Shown here: one piece after another, positions 12,316-22,779 of the stretch
Numbering within the stretch: the stretch's first letter is position 1
How the letters are laid out: the number at the start of each line of letters is the position of its first letter
NCBI GenBank assembly: GCA_002197995.1
Contig: NGZR01000001.1
Span: forward strand, 10,478,001-10,542,000
Source of the DNA: Gaeumannomyces sp. JS-464
Lineage: Eukaryota > Ascomycota > Sordariomycetes > Magnaporthales > Magnaporthaceae
Direction: 5' to 3'
DNA length: 64,000 nt
Translations under genes and position numbers: made by a program
Notes under the pieces: generated by a model
Seen by the model: the letters and a program-made list of their open reading frames with translations, nothing else
What the model was told of the DNA's origin: nothing
Databases searched by the model: none

Positions 12316-12391
12316 GAACCTGTTAAAAATCGAACTTGCGATTTTAGCAAGGAAAAACTAAAACCACACTTAATGTGCTACGGGTTTTTAT
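12316..12391 (-). other. Second tRNA-like sequence in the G1a tail
   Basis: The complement holds GCACATTAAGTGTGG followed by a Pol III B-box-like GCAAGTTCGATT, with the same spacing pattern as the tRNA-like stretch at 4851-4920. The two lie on either side of F1 and are related but not identical, so F1 insertion did not simply split one copy. No cloverleaf can be drawn with confidence after RIP. Confidence 0.25.
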
Positions 12392-12569
12392 AAAAACGTT
12401 AAAAAAAAACAACTTACGGGAATTAAAAAAAGCAAACAAGTTTAAATTAAAATTAACTTTAGGAATTTGCTAATTGAAAAAAACGGTAAAAGCTATAAAT
12501 AGCCCAAATTACAAAGTAATTTAATAGGCTTTCCGGTTGGCTTTTTACCGCTTAACACTTTTTAACTTT

Positions 12570-12990
12570 TTTACAGCGTTAATACCATAACGAATTGCAC
12601 GCATTTTCTTTTTAAACCATGCTTTTTTTTATTTTCGCAAACGTTTAAATTTGTTATTTAAAGCACGGCGTTCGTTATTTAAAGCGCGACGTTTTTTTTT
12701 ACCGTTTCGACTTTCGCTTTTATTTATTAGTATTACAAGCCGATAAAACGGAGCTATTTAAAAAAAAGCTTAAAATGTCGCAACCCGAGCGGTTTTAACT
12801 AAAACACTTTACGTACCGCAACGAGTTTTAAAAGGAAATTTCGCACTTTTTACGTTTTAAAACCTCGTAATAAAAAAAGCAAAAAAGCATTTTAATAAAA
12901 AACGAAACGATTTAAACGAGCAGGTTTTTACGTTAAAAGGTTTTTTTCGTAAAAAAACGTTTTCGCACCTAATTAAACATTTTGTTAAAA
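12570..12990 (-). pseudogene. Antisense accessory ORF at the 3' end of G1a (Cys-rich, coiled-coil)
   Basis: Between the chromodomain and the 3' LTR the minus strand carries a degenerate ORF homologous to one at the same place in G1c (55130-55590). Visible segments are EVLKRKKCEI, then a Cys cluster ending NRSGCDI near 12790-12760, followed by a Lys/Glu-rich stretch likely to be coiled-coil. The arrangement Cys cluster then helix-rich tail resembles Cys-rich hypothetical proteins of fungal genomes. I do not know its function. Its presence in two independent copies argues that it belongs to the element and is not a shadow frame. It is broken by several stops. Confidence 0.5.
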
Positions 12991-13095
12991 TAAGAAAAAA
13001 ATAAAGGATGGTAAAGAAAAAAAGTACTTATTACTAATAAAAAGCGAAGCGATAAAGTTAAATTAAAAGGATTTAATTTAAAAGGAAAAACCTAA

Positions 13096-13527
13096 TATTA
13101 CAACCAGTATGTAAGCTTTAAAATAGCAGGACGGGAAAAGCTTTAAATAGTGCTTTTACCCCGCATTGGGATACGTGGAATTACGTAATTTAAAAAGGAT
13201 TTGTAAATTTGTGGTAGCTAAAAAATATAGCGACAAATTTAAAAAAAATTTGTAAATTTGTAGTAAACCAAGAATAAAGCTATAAATTTAAAGATTTGTA
13301 AAGTAAAAAAAGGCATATATATAAAGAGATAGGTTTTTTACTGTTTTAAAACGTTTTAGCTAAAGTTTCGGCATTAATTAACTTAAGTTAGCTTTTAAGC
13401 ATTTTTTAAAACAAGCAATTAAATTACCCTTTTAATTTACGTGTTTTTTTGTTTACTAGCACTAGCGAAATTATCCTTTCCATTTTTAAAATGCTTTACT
13501 TTAAAAGCAAACTTTTAATTTGTAACA
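13096..13527 (+). repeat. G1a 3' LTR
   Basis: In + sense it begins TATTACAACCAG (TG changed to TA) and ends TTTGTAACA. It matches, in part inverted, the LTRs at 49299-50217, 51213-51695 and 55684-56204. The upstream sequence ...AAAAACCTAA is the same as before the G1c LTR. It holds a short internal tandem repeat around AAATTTGTAAATTTGT (13205-13300) that varies in number between copies. Confidence 0.8.
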
Positions 13528-13790
13528 CCGGGGGTTGAAAAAACCAAAAAACCTTTCATGTTAAACAGCTTTTTTAATGCTTTTACTGCTTTGTGCTTGC
13601 GTAGGAATTCGAGGATATATCACTTTATTAGCCCGATTTTTATTAACTTTTATCCGACTATTACCGCTACCACTGCTTTTGCTTTACGCTAATACTATTA
13701 CCGCCGCCAAATTTATCGCGTAAACCATTTTATTTTAACAGGATTAAAAGGCTGTTTTAAGCTATTAGTTTTTTTTAGTTTTTTAAACCT
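13528..13790. other. Unclassified AT-rich spacer between G1a and Copia-C LTR
   Basis: I see no ORF or repeat partner elsewhere in the window. It may be the pre-insertion host sequence or an old element fragment. Confidence 0.4.
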
Positions 13791-14406
13791 TGTTAAAAGG
13801 AACTAATGTATTTAGCTAAAGTTAAAGTGCATAAACCTACTTACCCCGATTACTTACTTTGTATTACCTATTGTAAAAATATAAGGTTTTAATTAAAACG
13901 TGCTTACGTTAATTACAATAATTAACAAAGTTACGTTTAATTGGTATAAGCTTTATTAAGCATTATAAGTAGTGCTAGCAAAGCTTTAAGCTTAGTAGGT
14001 GGTATAAGCTTATATTGTAAAAAGGGGTCGCTAATTTAACTTTTTTATATACCTTTCGATATTAATCCCGCGGGCCCCCCGCTTAAAAAAGTTCCAATGC
14101 CGCACGCGATTTTCCGAAAAAAATATTTTATATAGGGAAATTAAAAAATCGACTTACGGCTATTAAACTTATTTTTACGTTAGGCTTTTAAATTTAACTT
14201 GTGCGTTTTTTACCCTTGTTTCGGCGCGTGCAAAGTAGGTAAATTAGGTAGTTTTACAACGGTTAACTTAAGCGTTATAACACGTTATAAGCCGACTTTA
14301 TGCACAAATCCACAAAAGTATAAAATAGGTAATACAAAGTAAGTAGTGCGGGGTAAATAGGGTTTATACACCTAATTTTAACTAAATACATTAGTTTTTT
14401 TTAACA
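13791..14406 (-). repeat. Copia-C 3' LTR (13872-14406) preceded by an inverted 81-bp LTR fragment
   Basis: The 535-bp unit 13872-14406 reads TGTTAAAA to TTTTTACA on the minus strand. It recurs at 51770-52303 and, inverted, at 52360-52891. On its right (complement of 14407-14430) lies a long purine tract, AAGTAGTAAAAAAAAGG, which is the polypurine tract expected just before a 3' LTR of a minus-strand element. The left part, 13791-13871, is an inverted copy of the LTR's first 81 bp. This makes long terminal inverted repeats around the unit. Confidence 0.7.
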
Positions 14407-14529
14407 CCTTTTTTTTACTACTTTTTTTTAAATAAAATAGGAAAAGTTAATTATAAAATAATGCAAAAATTAAAGTATAAAAGGAAATTTTTTATGCGTT
14501 AACTAGCACTACTATTAATTAAAGCAAAT

Positions 14530-14754
14530 GGCAAAAACTTAAGCTTTTAAATGCAAGCTTAAAAGCTTTAAAAAAGCTAAATGCTTTAAAAAAAAGTTAG
14601 CGGTTTAATTAAGCTATTAGCGGGCTTATTTTTAATGTTTACATACTTTATTGTAATAGTGCTAGCATTAATTTTTTCCTTAACAAAATGGAACTTTAAC
14701 AACGTATGTTTAGTTTAAAAGTGCAAAGTAGGGTTATATGCATTGCTAATAAAG
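14530..14754 (-). pseudogene. Copia-C RNase H C-terminal block
   Basis: The minus strand reads a decayed Copia RNase H end: a TKHTLLKFHFVKEKINA segment (compare KHIDIRYHFIRE in the family), then NIKNKPANSLIKPLT, equal to the usual DQLADxLTKPL. It continues the RNase H reading frame that stops at the Copia-B junction at 29358, fourteen and a half kilobases away. That split is the main proof that Copia-B inserted in Copia-C. Confidence 0.75.
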
Positions 14755-14759
14755 CTAGT

Positions 14760-15119
14760 TGTTCGTAGTAATTATGCCGGTACTAGTTTTTAAAGTGAAA
14801 AAGCTTTTAAATTTATATATATCTAAAAGCTGTTTATTTTTTAAGTATAAAAAAGGGCTTATTATACGAGCTTTGCTTAATATATATATCCCATGCCGGA
14901 AGCCACGAGGTGCGATCGTATAAAGCAAATCCCGGAGTCGGGATTTAACTTAAAACTTGCATAGCCTTCGTGCATAACGGCTTGGCTGGTGATTTCCGTG
15001 CCGGAGCTTCCGTGCCGGGGAAACGTTATCTTTTGCTACGGGGCCTCGAGCCGTAGATTTTCCGCCTTTCGTAAATGGCCTCGTGCGACTTTTAGCTGCC
15101 CATTTAACACTAGCAGTTT
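14760..15119 (-). repeat. Copia-B 3' LTR
   Basis: This is the direct repeat of 29013-29352. In + reading it starts TGTTCGTAGTAAT and ends ATTTAACA. The complement of the bases just right of it, AAAAAGAAAAACTGCTAG, is a plausible polypurine tract. The 14880-15110 part is GC-richer than its surroundings. Confidence 0.88.
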
Positions 15120-16599
15120 TTCTTTTTGTAATCGCATTTCCCTTTTCCCAAATATTAGTTAAAATAAGTTAGGTTATTTTTTAGTAAGGTAATTTAAAGT
15201 AATTATGCGAAATGGGCAAAATAAAAAGGATATGCGCTAAAAAGCATATCGTGTAAAACAACCAACTCCGAGCTTTAATATAAACGCTAAAGGAATATCT
15301 TTTTAGGTAATTCGGTATGTATATATGTATGCATTACATAAAAGCGGCGTAAAAGTGGTAGGATAAAAAAAGTTGCTAATACGATAATAGAAATCGGTTT
15401 ATGTAAAAAAGATAAAGCTATTAGGTTATAAATAGCTTCGTGCGAAAGTGGTTATAAAAAGTGGTTTTTCCTTTTTGCTTTTATAAGGCCGTACGGAAAA
15501 ACCCACTTTTGCAAGCATTAAAACGCCTTTTTTTTCCTTTTACTTTTTTTTTTCTTGCATAATAACGCACTTTCCACTATAACTTTAACCTCGTCCGTTT
15601 TTTTTAATCGCGCGACTTTTAGCTTTTCCTTTTTTTTCTAACGCTTGGTTATAGTTAATTATTGCGTTTCGTACGTTAACGTTCCGCGCGCGCGCCCGCT
15701 TTTTCTCTTTCCACGCACTCGATCGCCTTTTTAAATCGCACGATGTCCTTCGTACCCGTTATTTAGCTTAACGCTTCGGCGTTTGCCGTTTATATTCCTT
15801 TAAATGCGATTAGCACTTATATTAATAGTAAAAGTGCGATTTGGCTGCGTTTTCCTACCGGCTCGTTTGGTAATCGTTAATTTATAACGGCTTTCGTTAT
15901 TAACGTACGTATTACCTTTTTTAGCTTTTTTTTTCGTACGAAGCTAATCTTTTTTTTTCATTTTAGCTCGAAAAACGTTAGCTCGCCGCTTTGCCGTCGT
16001 ACGATATCGAAATTTAAATAAACGTTACTAATTTAAACATAACGCTTAACGAGCGTACTATGCTTTTAATGGCTAAAATCGTACGGCGCGAGTCGTACTT
16101 TCGCGCGGTCCTAATCTATTCGCGCGAAGCTCCAATTCGCCGTTATTTTTAAAAGTGCGGCAATTTTAGCGCCATTCCACGCTTTTCCCGCTGCGTGCGA
16201 ATTTATGGCTTTTAAAGCGAAGCTTATTTAAGCTATGTTTAGCAATCGCACGGTTGGAATTATAAATATGCTCGTATTAAATCGGCGTTTTTAAACTCGT
16301 TCGTTAAAAGTTCGGACCGAAGTAATGGATTTAATAGTAATAATAGCGGTAATAGTGCGGTTATCGTTAAAAATCGTGCAATGCCGCTATTAAAACAGTT
16401 GCTTTATTTTAACTCGGTTAGTTTAAGTTTAAGCCGTAAAATGATTACGATTGATAATTAATCGTGCGAAATAGCTTTTATTTTTATTTTTTATTCGGGG
16501 AAAAAGGTATTTTTTTTCGTGCGTTGCTTTATGTTAAATTTTTTTTTTAAGAATAAAGTTTCGGGAATAATTGTAATTCGTATAAAGCAAATAATAAAA

Positions 16600-17454
16600 A
16601 AAAACTTTTTTTTTTCCTGCTTTTACTTTTTTTTCCTGCTTTTACTTTTTTTTCCTTTCGCTCCGCTTAATATATGCTTTTACCCGAATAATCGCACGAT
16701 TTGTTAAAATTAAGGTTAATAAAGCATCGTTTAAATCCTTTTTAATTAAAACGTTAATTGGGTTATTTCTTTCGTTAATTTAACGGATTTTTAAAATTTC
16801 CCGCTTTTCGTACGATTTTTAAAGCGATATAATATTAATTATTAATCTTTTTTCCGTTATAATTCCCAATTTAGCTAAACATTTGTATAATAACTTCGAA
16901 TTTATGCAAATAACAATTGAAATTCGTGCGGTATTTAAAACAAATGTAATTTATTTTAATATCGTATTTAATGCGAATTTATTATTAAAACCGGTTGTTA
17001 TTTCGTATAACTCGCTGGTTAAAACGCTTCGTATAACTCGTTTGCATTTAGTCGAAAACCAATGCAAAATGTTTTTTTATAAAAAGAAAGTTATTTCCGT
17101 ACGATTTGTTTTTTTTGCTAAAACGATTAAAAACCCGAATTGTAATGTTAAGTTTTTATTATTAGCAAATAATCCGTTTGTAAAAATAAATAGCTTTGTA
17201 CGATTAAAACTTAAAAACAAATAGGTAAATTTACGATATGCGTTATCCTTTTACCATTAAAATCGTTTATTTAAATTGGCAATGTCGTTTTTATTTAAAG
17301 TGCTTATTTAAGCAGCAAATAAAAAGTCGTACGCTGCTTTTAATTAGCAAATGGTTATTACATATACGCTTTATGCGCGTTAAGCAACGTACTGCTATAT
17401 TGCGTTTAAAAAAAATGGAATTATACGAGTTATTCTTTTTACTTAATAGTAATA
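16600..17454 (-). pseudogene. Copia-B RNase H block
   Basis: Minus-strand translation gives decayed RNase H text: KNILHWFSTKCKRVIRSVL near 17100-17040 (family IIHWSSxKxKRVTRSVLASE), SELYEITTGFN, then INSKLLYKCLAKLG near 16900. It ends KAYIKRSERKK near 16650. The frame continues from RT across F2. A 20-bp repeat rich in CCTGCTTTTACT (about 16605-16665) sits at the C-terminal Lys-rich tail. Several TAA/TAG stops are present. Confidence 0.72.
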
Positions 17455-19315
17455 ACGTGGTTTACCACCGAGTGGCGCACATTACCGAATAGCGCGTTTT
17501 CCATCGCGATTCGCGTTTCCCACTTCCAACTTTAATTCCTTAATAACTACAAATAGCGTCGACATTTAGCGAAGCTAAAATTGTTTTTGCTATACGGGCA
17601 ATCCAATCCAATTTAACGTTAAATGTTCGTTCGGCAGCTAAAATTTACGACGTTTTTAAAACCACGCTACGTCGTTAACGCGCTGGCCAATGTGCTTAAC
17701 GCGATAGCATGCTTAATTACCGGAAATTGACGGAATTCGAAAAAAAGGCGCTTGTTAAGTACATATTTAAGCTGGATTTTCGCGCGTTTCCTTCCCGGCC
17801 TTTTGGTGTTAAAAATATGGCTAACCGATTGCTCGCCGAGCGCGACGCGGGCACCGTCGGGATTAACTGGGTCGCGAGGTTCGTTAAACGCCGCGCAAAG
17901 CTCGGTACGCGTTGGATTCGAAAGTACGATTACCAAAAGGCTAAATGTGAAAATCCCAAGTTCGTTTTTGCGTAATTCGACTTTGTGCGGAACACTATAG
18001 CCAAATATAGCATCCTGGATAACGATATTTATAATTTCGACGAAACCGGCTTTTTTATAGGCATAATCGCTACCGTTATAGTTATTACAACGTTGAAAGG
18101 CCGTAATAAAGCAAAGCTGGTTTAGCTTAGCAACCGGGAATGGGCTATAATTATCCAAAAGGTTAACTGTTGCGGTTAGGCGGTTTTTTTTTTTATTATC
18201 GTTAAAAGGCAGTACTATTTAGCCAATTGGTATTTAAAAACCAACCTTTCACGCGATTAGGTTATCGCAACGAATTTTAACAGGTGGATTACGAACGAGC
18301 TCGGCTTAAAATGGATTCGGCATTTCGATAAACATATTGCATCGCGCGTAAAAAGCCCCTATCGTTTATTAGTGCTAAACGGCTACGAAAGCCACCATTC
18401 GACGGATTTCGAGCTTTATTACCAAAAATATAACATTGTTACGCTTTGCATGCTTTCGCATTCGTTTTACTTTTTTTAGCCATTTAACGTTAAATGTTTT
18501 GGCCTAATAAAGCGGGCGTACAATCGACAAATCGAAAACCTAATAAGGTTATACGTTAACCACGTAACTAAAGTTAAGTTCTTTTCGGCGTTTAAAGCGG
18601 CATTTTTTAACTTTATAATTAAAAAAAACATTTAAAAAGGCTTTTAAAAGGCTAGCTTTACTTTTTTTAATTCGAATTTAGTTTTGGAAAAGCTAAATGT
18701 AAGGCTACGAACTTCGACGCCCTCGAAGGAGCCTTTAAACAACGCCGAACCTTGGACTTTTAAAACGCCGCGGATAGCTAGGGAAGCAATTTCGCAATCC
18801 AAACATATTAAAATTCGAATTTCCAATTACCGAAGCAGCTTTTCGATACCTATATTAGCGGCTGTAAACCAAATCGCAAAAAGGACGAAAGCGATAATGC
18901 ATAAAGTGGCCCTTTTCCGAGCTGAAATGTTTACGCTTAAAAAAGCGAACGAAGCATTAAGTAAACGCCGGAAAGCCAAAAAAACACGTGTTCGACTAGG
19001 AGGGTTACTTACTATAAACGAGGTACGAGATGTTTTGGACTAAAAGGAGCTGGATGGATAGCTATAGCAAGAAATGCGCGATTAAAAGGGTCCGGAAAAA
19101 AGGGCGACAGCGACTCGTCGGCGATGTGGCATTTGCAGCAAAACCGGATACAATGCGCGCATTTGTTAAAAAAAAGTAAAAATGTCCGATGTATACAGTT
19201 CCGAGTAGTTTAAATGGATTCCTGGCGTTATTGGGTTGGTATGCGCGTTAATTAACCGGAGGTTGGGTATAGGTGCGCCATTCGGTAATGTGCGCTACTC
19301 GGTGGTAAACCACGT
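17455..19315 (+). mobile_element. Complete Fot1-like DDE transposon F2
   Basis: It is 1861 bp long with terminal inverted repeats of about 45 bp (ACGTGGTTTACCACCGAGTG at the left end, complement at the right), flanked by target TA at 17453-17454 and 19316-19317. Each terminal repeat holds two tandem copies of a motif like ACCGAGTGGCGCACATT, 17 bp apart, a likely pair of transposase binding sites. It inserted between RT and RNase H of Copia-B. F2 and F3 share the ACCACC subtype of end, and F1, F4, F5 and the MITE share the ACAAG subtype. Confidence 0.92.
17709..19208 (+). pseudogene. F2 transposase (500 codons, RIP-inactivated)
   Basis: From ATG 17709 to TAG 19206-19208 is exactly 500 codons with no frameshift, so this is the best ruler for the family. 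It has an N-terminal helix-turn-helix/CENP-B part (residues about 5-90, KLTEFEKKALVKYIF then MANRLLAERDAG and WVARFVKRR). The DDE domain has YNFDETGF near residue 115 and NGYESHHSTDFELY near 225, with the second Asp changed to Asn. PFNVKCF near 262 lost the third Asp. A Lys/Arg-rich helix and a C-terminal zinc knuckle of type CGTCGKTGHNARIC follow. The first 88 codons are open, then stops recur. Active relatives cut and paste at TA. Confidence 0.88.
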
Positions 19316-20774
19316 TATTTTCTCTTTAAAATTGGACTTTGCATTTGTTAAACTCCAAAAGTTTATTATACGAAAGGAAAAATTTCGGCTTTGTTTAAAG
19401 TTTAACTTCGTGTAGCTTTTTTTTTTTTAATTATAAAAAAGCAAATATTGCAAAGCTAAGTGTGTTATTTATTTGCATGCTTATAATTCCAAATTTGTAC
19501 GGTCCTATTATTGTAAAAAGAAAATAGGGATTGTACGAAAACGTTATTATTTTTAAAGCCTTTTTGTAATAGGTATGGTACGTCGTTTACTAATACGTCC
19601 CAAATTCCGCCATTTCGTATAGTGGTTTTTAAATCTAAAAAACCGAGTTATTCGGGTATTTTACTCGAATTTCCTTAAGCAATCGTATAATAATAGTTCG
19701 AGTTAATTTATTTTTAAATTGGATATAAGCTTAAATAATATCTTTAGTTTCGCATAATGTTCCGTATATTATAATTAAAGTTAGCCTTAATGCGAAAATA
19801 AAGCGTTAGCTTATCTTTTAAATTGTCGGTATTTAAGTAAGCAATTCCTTTTTTTCTTAATTACTATAGCTTTTTACGACCAGCTTTAACTTTTCGTAAA
19901 AGTAGTTTATTATTTTGCCTTTTACTTTCCGCACGAATTTTGTGTTTTATATGCGAAAGTGTTAATGCAAAGCTAAGTCGTACGGAATAATGCGTATAAT
20001 GCCGCGTACGATTAAGCTATCGATTTTTATTACGTTAAATTCTTCGAATGGTTTTCCCAAAGCGGTGATTTTGCTATTCGCACGAAATAGCAATGCTAAT
20101 TTCCAATCCCTTTTTTTTTTAACTGTAAGGAATGTTTTTAGTTATGCGTTTTTGCGTAAGCGTTTTTTGCTTTTTTTTTAGCGGTGTAATTAAGTTCGGG
20201 ATTTGTATAAGGTTTTACTATTTTTTAGGTTCGTGCGATAAAAGTTGCTAGTTTTTTTGCTTTTTTTTCGCTGGATCGCGGTTGTACGGTTTGGCTTAAG
20301 TTAGCCGGAAAGTTTTAAGTTCGCCTTTCGTTACGACGGTAATATTAGCGTAATTCGTTGCTTAAAATGCGTACGGTCCTATTTATCCTTTTTTCTTTTT
20401 CCAAACTATAACTTCGCTTTTAAACGGCAGTTTTAAAAGTTCCTCCGTACAAAGCCCGTTATATATATTAAATGCTTTATTTACGCTAACCTTCGCACGA
20501 ATGCTTCGAAGCATTTTTATCGCTTTTTAAATTACTTTTGCTCGTTATGCGATATTTAAAAAAGGGGAAAATTTTGGTTAATACGTGGATATATATTAAA
20601 AACGAAAAAGGTTAAAACAAGTTCGTTAAGTTCGGCTATATCGTTTAATACTTTAATTGCTATTTAAAGCAATATTTCGTTATTCGTATAACTATGGTTT
20701 TTATATATACACGAATTGGCTTAAAAGTAACCTTTAAACTATCATTTTCGTACTTAAAGCACGGAATTATAACA
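19316..20774 (-). pseudogene. Copia-B integrase C-terminus and reverse transcriptase
   Basis: From right to left on the minus strand, the integrase tail IAIKVLNDIAELNELVLTFF lies at about 20660-20600, where the family has A(I/V)KAxNDTAGPxGLVPTLLVFGAYPR. IYNGLCTEELLKLPFKSEVI and WKKKKG follow near 20470-20370, and then FRLT-AKPYNRDP near 20300. RT follows with GKIINYFYEKLKLVVKSYSN near 19900, DIIQAYIQFKNKLTR near 19730-19690, KPLYEMAEFGTY near 19620 and GIISMQINNTL near 19490. The last is a decayed G(V/I)xGMQTDDTL with both catalytic Asp positions changed. F2 then interrupts. Frames shift between these blocks and stops are frequent. Confidence 0.75.
20693..20774. repeat. 82-bp direct repeat, left copy (Copia-B integrase sequence)
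   Basis: The repeat runs from TATGG to TTATAACA and recurs at 27785-27866 with only transition-type differences. It is Copia-B integrase coding sequence and flanks the Gypsy-2 body like an unusually long target duplication. Left of it the integrase frame continues downstream; right of it the sequence is no longer Copia-B. Confidence 0.8.
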
Positions 20775-21359
20775 TAACCGCCTTTTCCGGGCTCGCCTTT
20801 TTTAGTTATTTCGTTTTTTTTTCCGTTTTTCGCGCGTTCCGTTAACATAAGTGGCCCTTTTATTGGAAAGCCTCGTGCCGTATTAAAAGGTATTATTAAT
20901 ATGTTCGGCTTCGGGTCGGCTTTTAAATAAGTGCTTAAGTTTTCCGTATTTTAACCCGGGCGTTCCTTTTTTTTTTATCGGTAGCGACGGTTTGCTTCCT
21001 AATTGCGTCGTGGTTTTTAATTGCCTCGCTTTTTCTTTCCTTTTTTTATGCTTGCTTTTGGTTGCTTCGCGTAACTTATTTATCCTTTTTACAACTTCGC
21101 TTTTACCAGAATTTTTTTTCGCTCGTTATCGTTTTAACTTTAGCTTTTCGTTTTAACCATTTTCGTTTTTTTCCGCCTTTTTTCCTAAATGTTAATTAAC
21201 AGTTCTCGTTTTTTACTTATTGCGGTTACATTTTCGCTTTATTTCGCCGCCGCCGTCGTTTTGCCCTTTTATGCGATCCCGTTTTTAACCCTGGTTTTTT
21301 CCGCATTTATCGCGCTTTTATTCCATTACGAACGTTAACCCCCACCCGCACGTTATCCA

Positions 21360-22440
21360 CAATGTTTATTACCGTTACCGCTTTTTTCCGCCTTTTGGCG
21401 GTGGTAACGGCGATCCGTTCGAACGCGTAAGTTTTTCCGTACCCGTTTATTATCCGTGTTTAACCCATTATGTTTTTTTAACATAAACGCGATAAAAGCT
21501 ATCGCGCTACTAACGCGATTAACTTAACGGGTAACTCGTCGAACGAAAAGCACGCGGCTTTCGTCCACCAAAAATACGAATGTAACGCGTACCTTTAAAA
21601 ATCGAAAGTTATTAGGGTCGTGGCTTGCAAAAAGTACCGACCCGGACAAGCTTGCGACCGCTACCGCAAAGGAAAAACAACGGGCTATAACACTTCCAAT
21701 GCTGCTTACGCTTCGAGCTTTACCCTCCGCCGTACCCGGCGTAACCTTTTTGCTATAACGACTAATAATCGACATATTTTCACATTTGGCGTCCTTTTCG
21801 GCAAAGGCTTACGACTAGTCCTTATTTGCGAATACCTTATTGCTTACCAGCACTAATCGCGATTTTTTAATAAAATTAACGCGAATTTTAACCGTTAGTA
21901 TATTTAAAATGCCGACCTCGCGAAAAACGCTTTAGTTTTCGGCAATGCGGCTAGTATTTTTTCCCGTTATGGCAATTAAAACTAGCAGTTTATAAATACG
22001 TTTATCCGTAATTTCGGCTTTATGCAAATAATTAGCCTTTTTTCGTATGCTTTTAATAACGGCGTCGTTAATCGTTCGCAAAAGTTTTAAATAAAAGCGA
22101 AGCGTCGCGCCGAAACGCGCGATAACCGGCTTATTAACGTTATTACTTAAATGGCTAGTAATAACCGTATTTAATTTAGTAAAAGCTCGGCGCGTTATCG
22201 CTTTGCTTATTATTTTAGCTCGAAACGTCGTAAGCCGTCGCCCTTTTTTCGTACCGCCCGGTACCGTAAAAAGCGTCGTTATTACCGGGATGTTAATCGC
22301 AACGGCGGCAGCTCCTTTTCCCGTCGGTACCGTTCCCTTTTTAAGCTCGAAAAAAAAGTCTTTTAGCGATAAAACGCGTTTTAATTCCGCCTTTTTTTCG
22401 TATTATGCGCGCAGGTTTTTTTTTTAAAGTTGGGTTTTAA
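21360..22440 (-). pseudogene. Extra ORF downstream of the Gypsy-2 chromodomain, unknown function
   Basis: One minus-strand frame stays nearly open from about 22440 to 21360, with only a few TAA/TAG stops at former Gln/Trp codons. It has about 160 residues open between 22416 and 21935, then 83 residues from 21775 to 21527. Visible segments include GKGAAAVAINIPVITTLFTV (about 22322-22263), a basic segment GGTKKGRRLTTFRAK, and a helical FYLKLLRTINDAVIKSIRKK near 22080. The 3' part has a Val/Ser/Phe-rich stretch near 21690. It is GC-richer than its flanks. I recognise no family. It may be an accessory gene of the element or captured host sequence. Its frame is independent of pol. Confidence 0.5.
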
Positions 22441-22779
22441 GCATGGTAATAACTTATCGTATTAAGGCTTTTTTTTTTTTTCGTATTTAAACCGGGCGTG
22501 CTTTAACCTCGGCGTTCGTTTTTTTTTTTTTTTTTCGCTAAATTTTTAAAGCCGGCGCGCTTTTTGCTTTTTATCGCATCGTTCGTAATTATAGTTAAAT
22601 TAAAAGTCGTTTTAGCTTCGTGCTTTTATGTAATGCGCGCCCGCCCGCTTTTCGGCTTTTTTTTATTTTTAGGTAGTTAAACACCCGTAACGCGCCTTTT
22701 TTTATTTACGTAACGCCGCCGTTTACTTTTTTTTGCTTCGCAGTTTAGGACCGTTTTAAATGCGCGCGCTCCCCTATTG

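Larger units (their letters stand above)
1309..13527 (+). mobile_element. Chromodomain Gypsy retrotransposon G1a (5' end lost, interrupted by F1)
   Basis: The element reads gag/protease remnant, reverse transcriptase, RNase H, integrase and chromodomain (1309-about 4800). It then has a tail with tRNA-like motifs, a Fot1-like insertion (5007-12268), an antisense accessory ORF and a 3' LTR (13096-13527). It is collinear with G1b (43105-50217, minus) and with G1c (52892-56204, plus). The 5' end and 5' LTR are missing to the left of F0. Ty3/gypsy elements with a C-terminal chromodomain are chromoviruses, which integrate into heterochromatin through that domain; this is family knowledge. The copy is dead, since every domain carries multiple stops. 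Confidence 0.85.

Noticed and set aside
13791..14406. Calling this unit an independent hAT or Harbinger MITE from its inverted ends
   Set aside because: R2 and R3 lack the left inverted part, and the unit lies next to the polypurine tract of Copia-C. An LTR with an extra inverted fragment explains all copies.
21541..21775. Minus-strand ORF of 83 codons as a separate small membrane protein
   Set aside because: It is in the same frame as the upstream 22440-21935 ORF, separated by RIP-type stops, so it is part of that one ORF.
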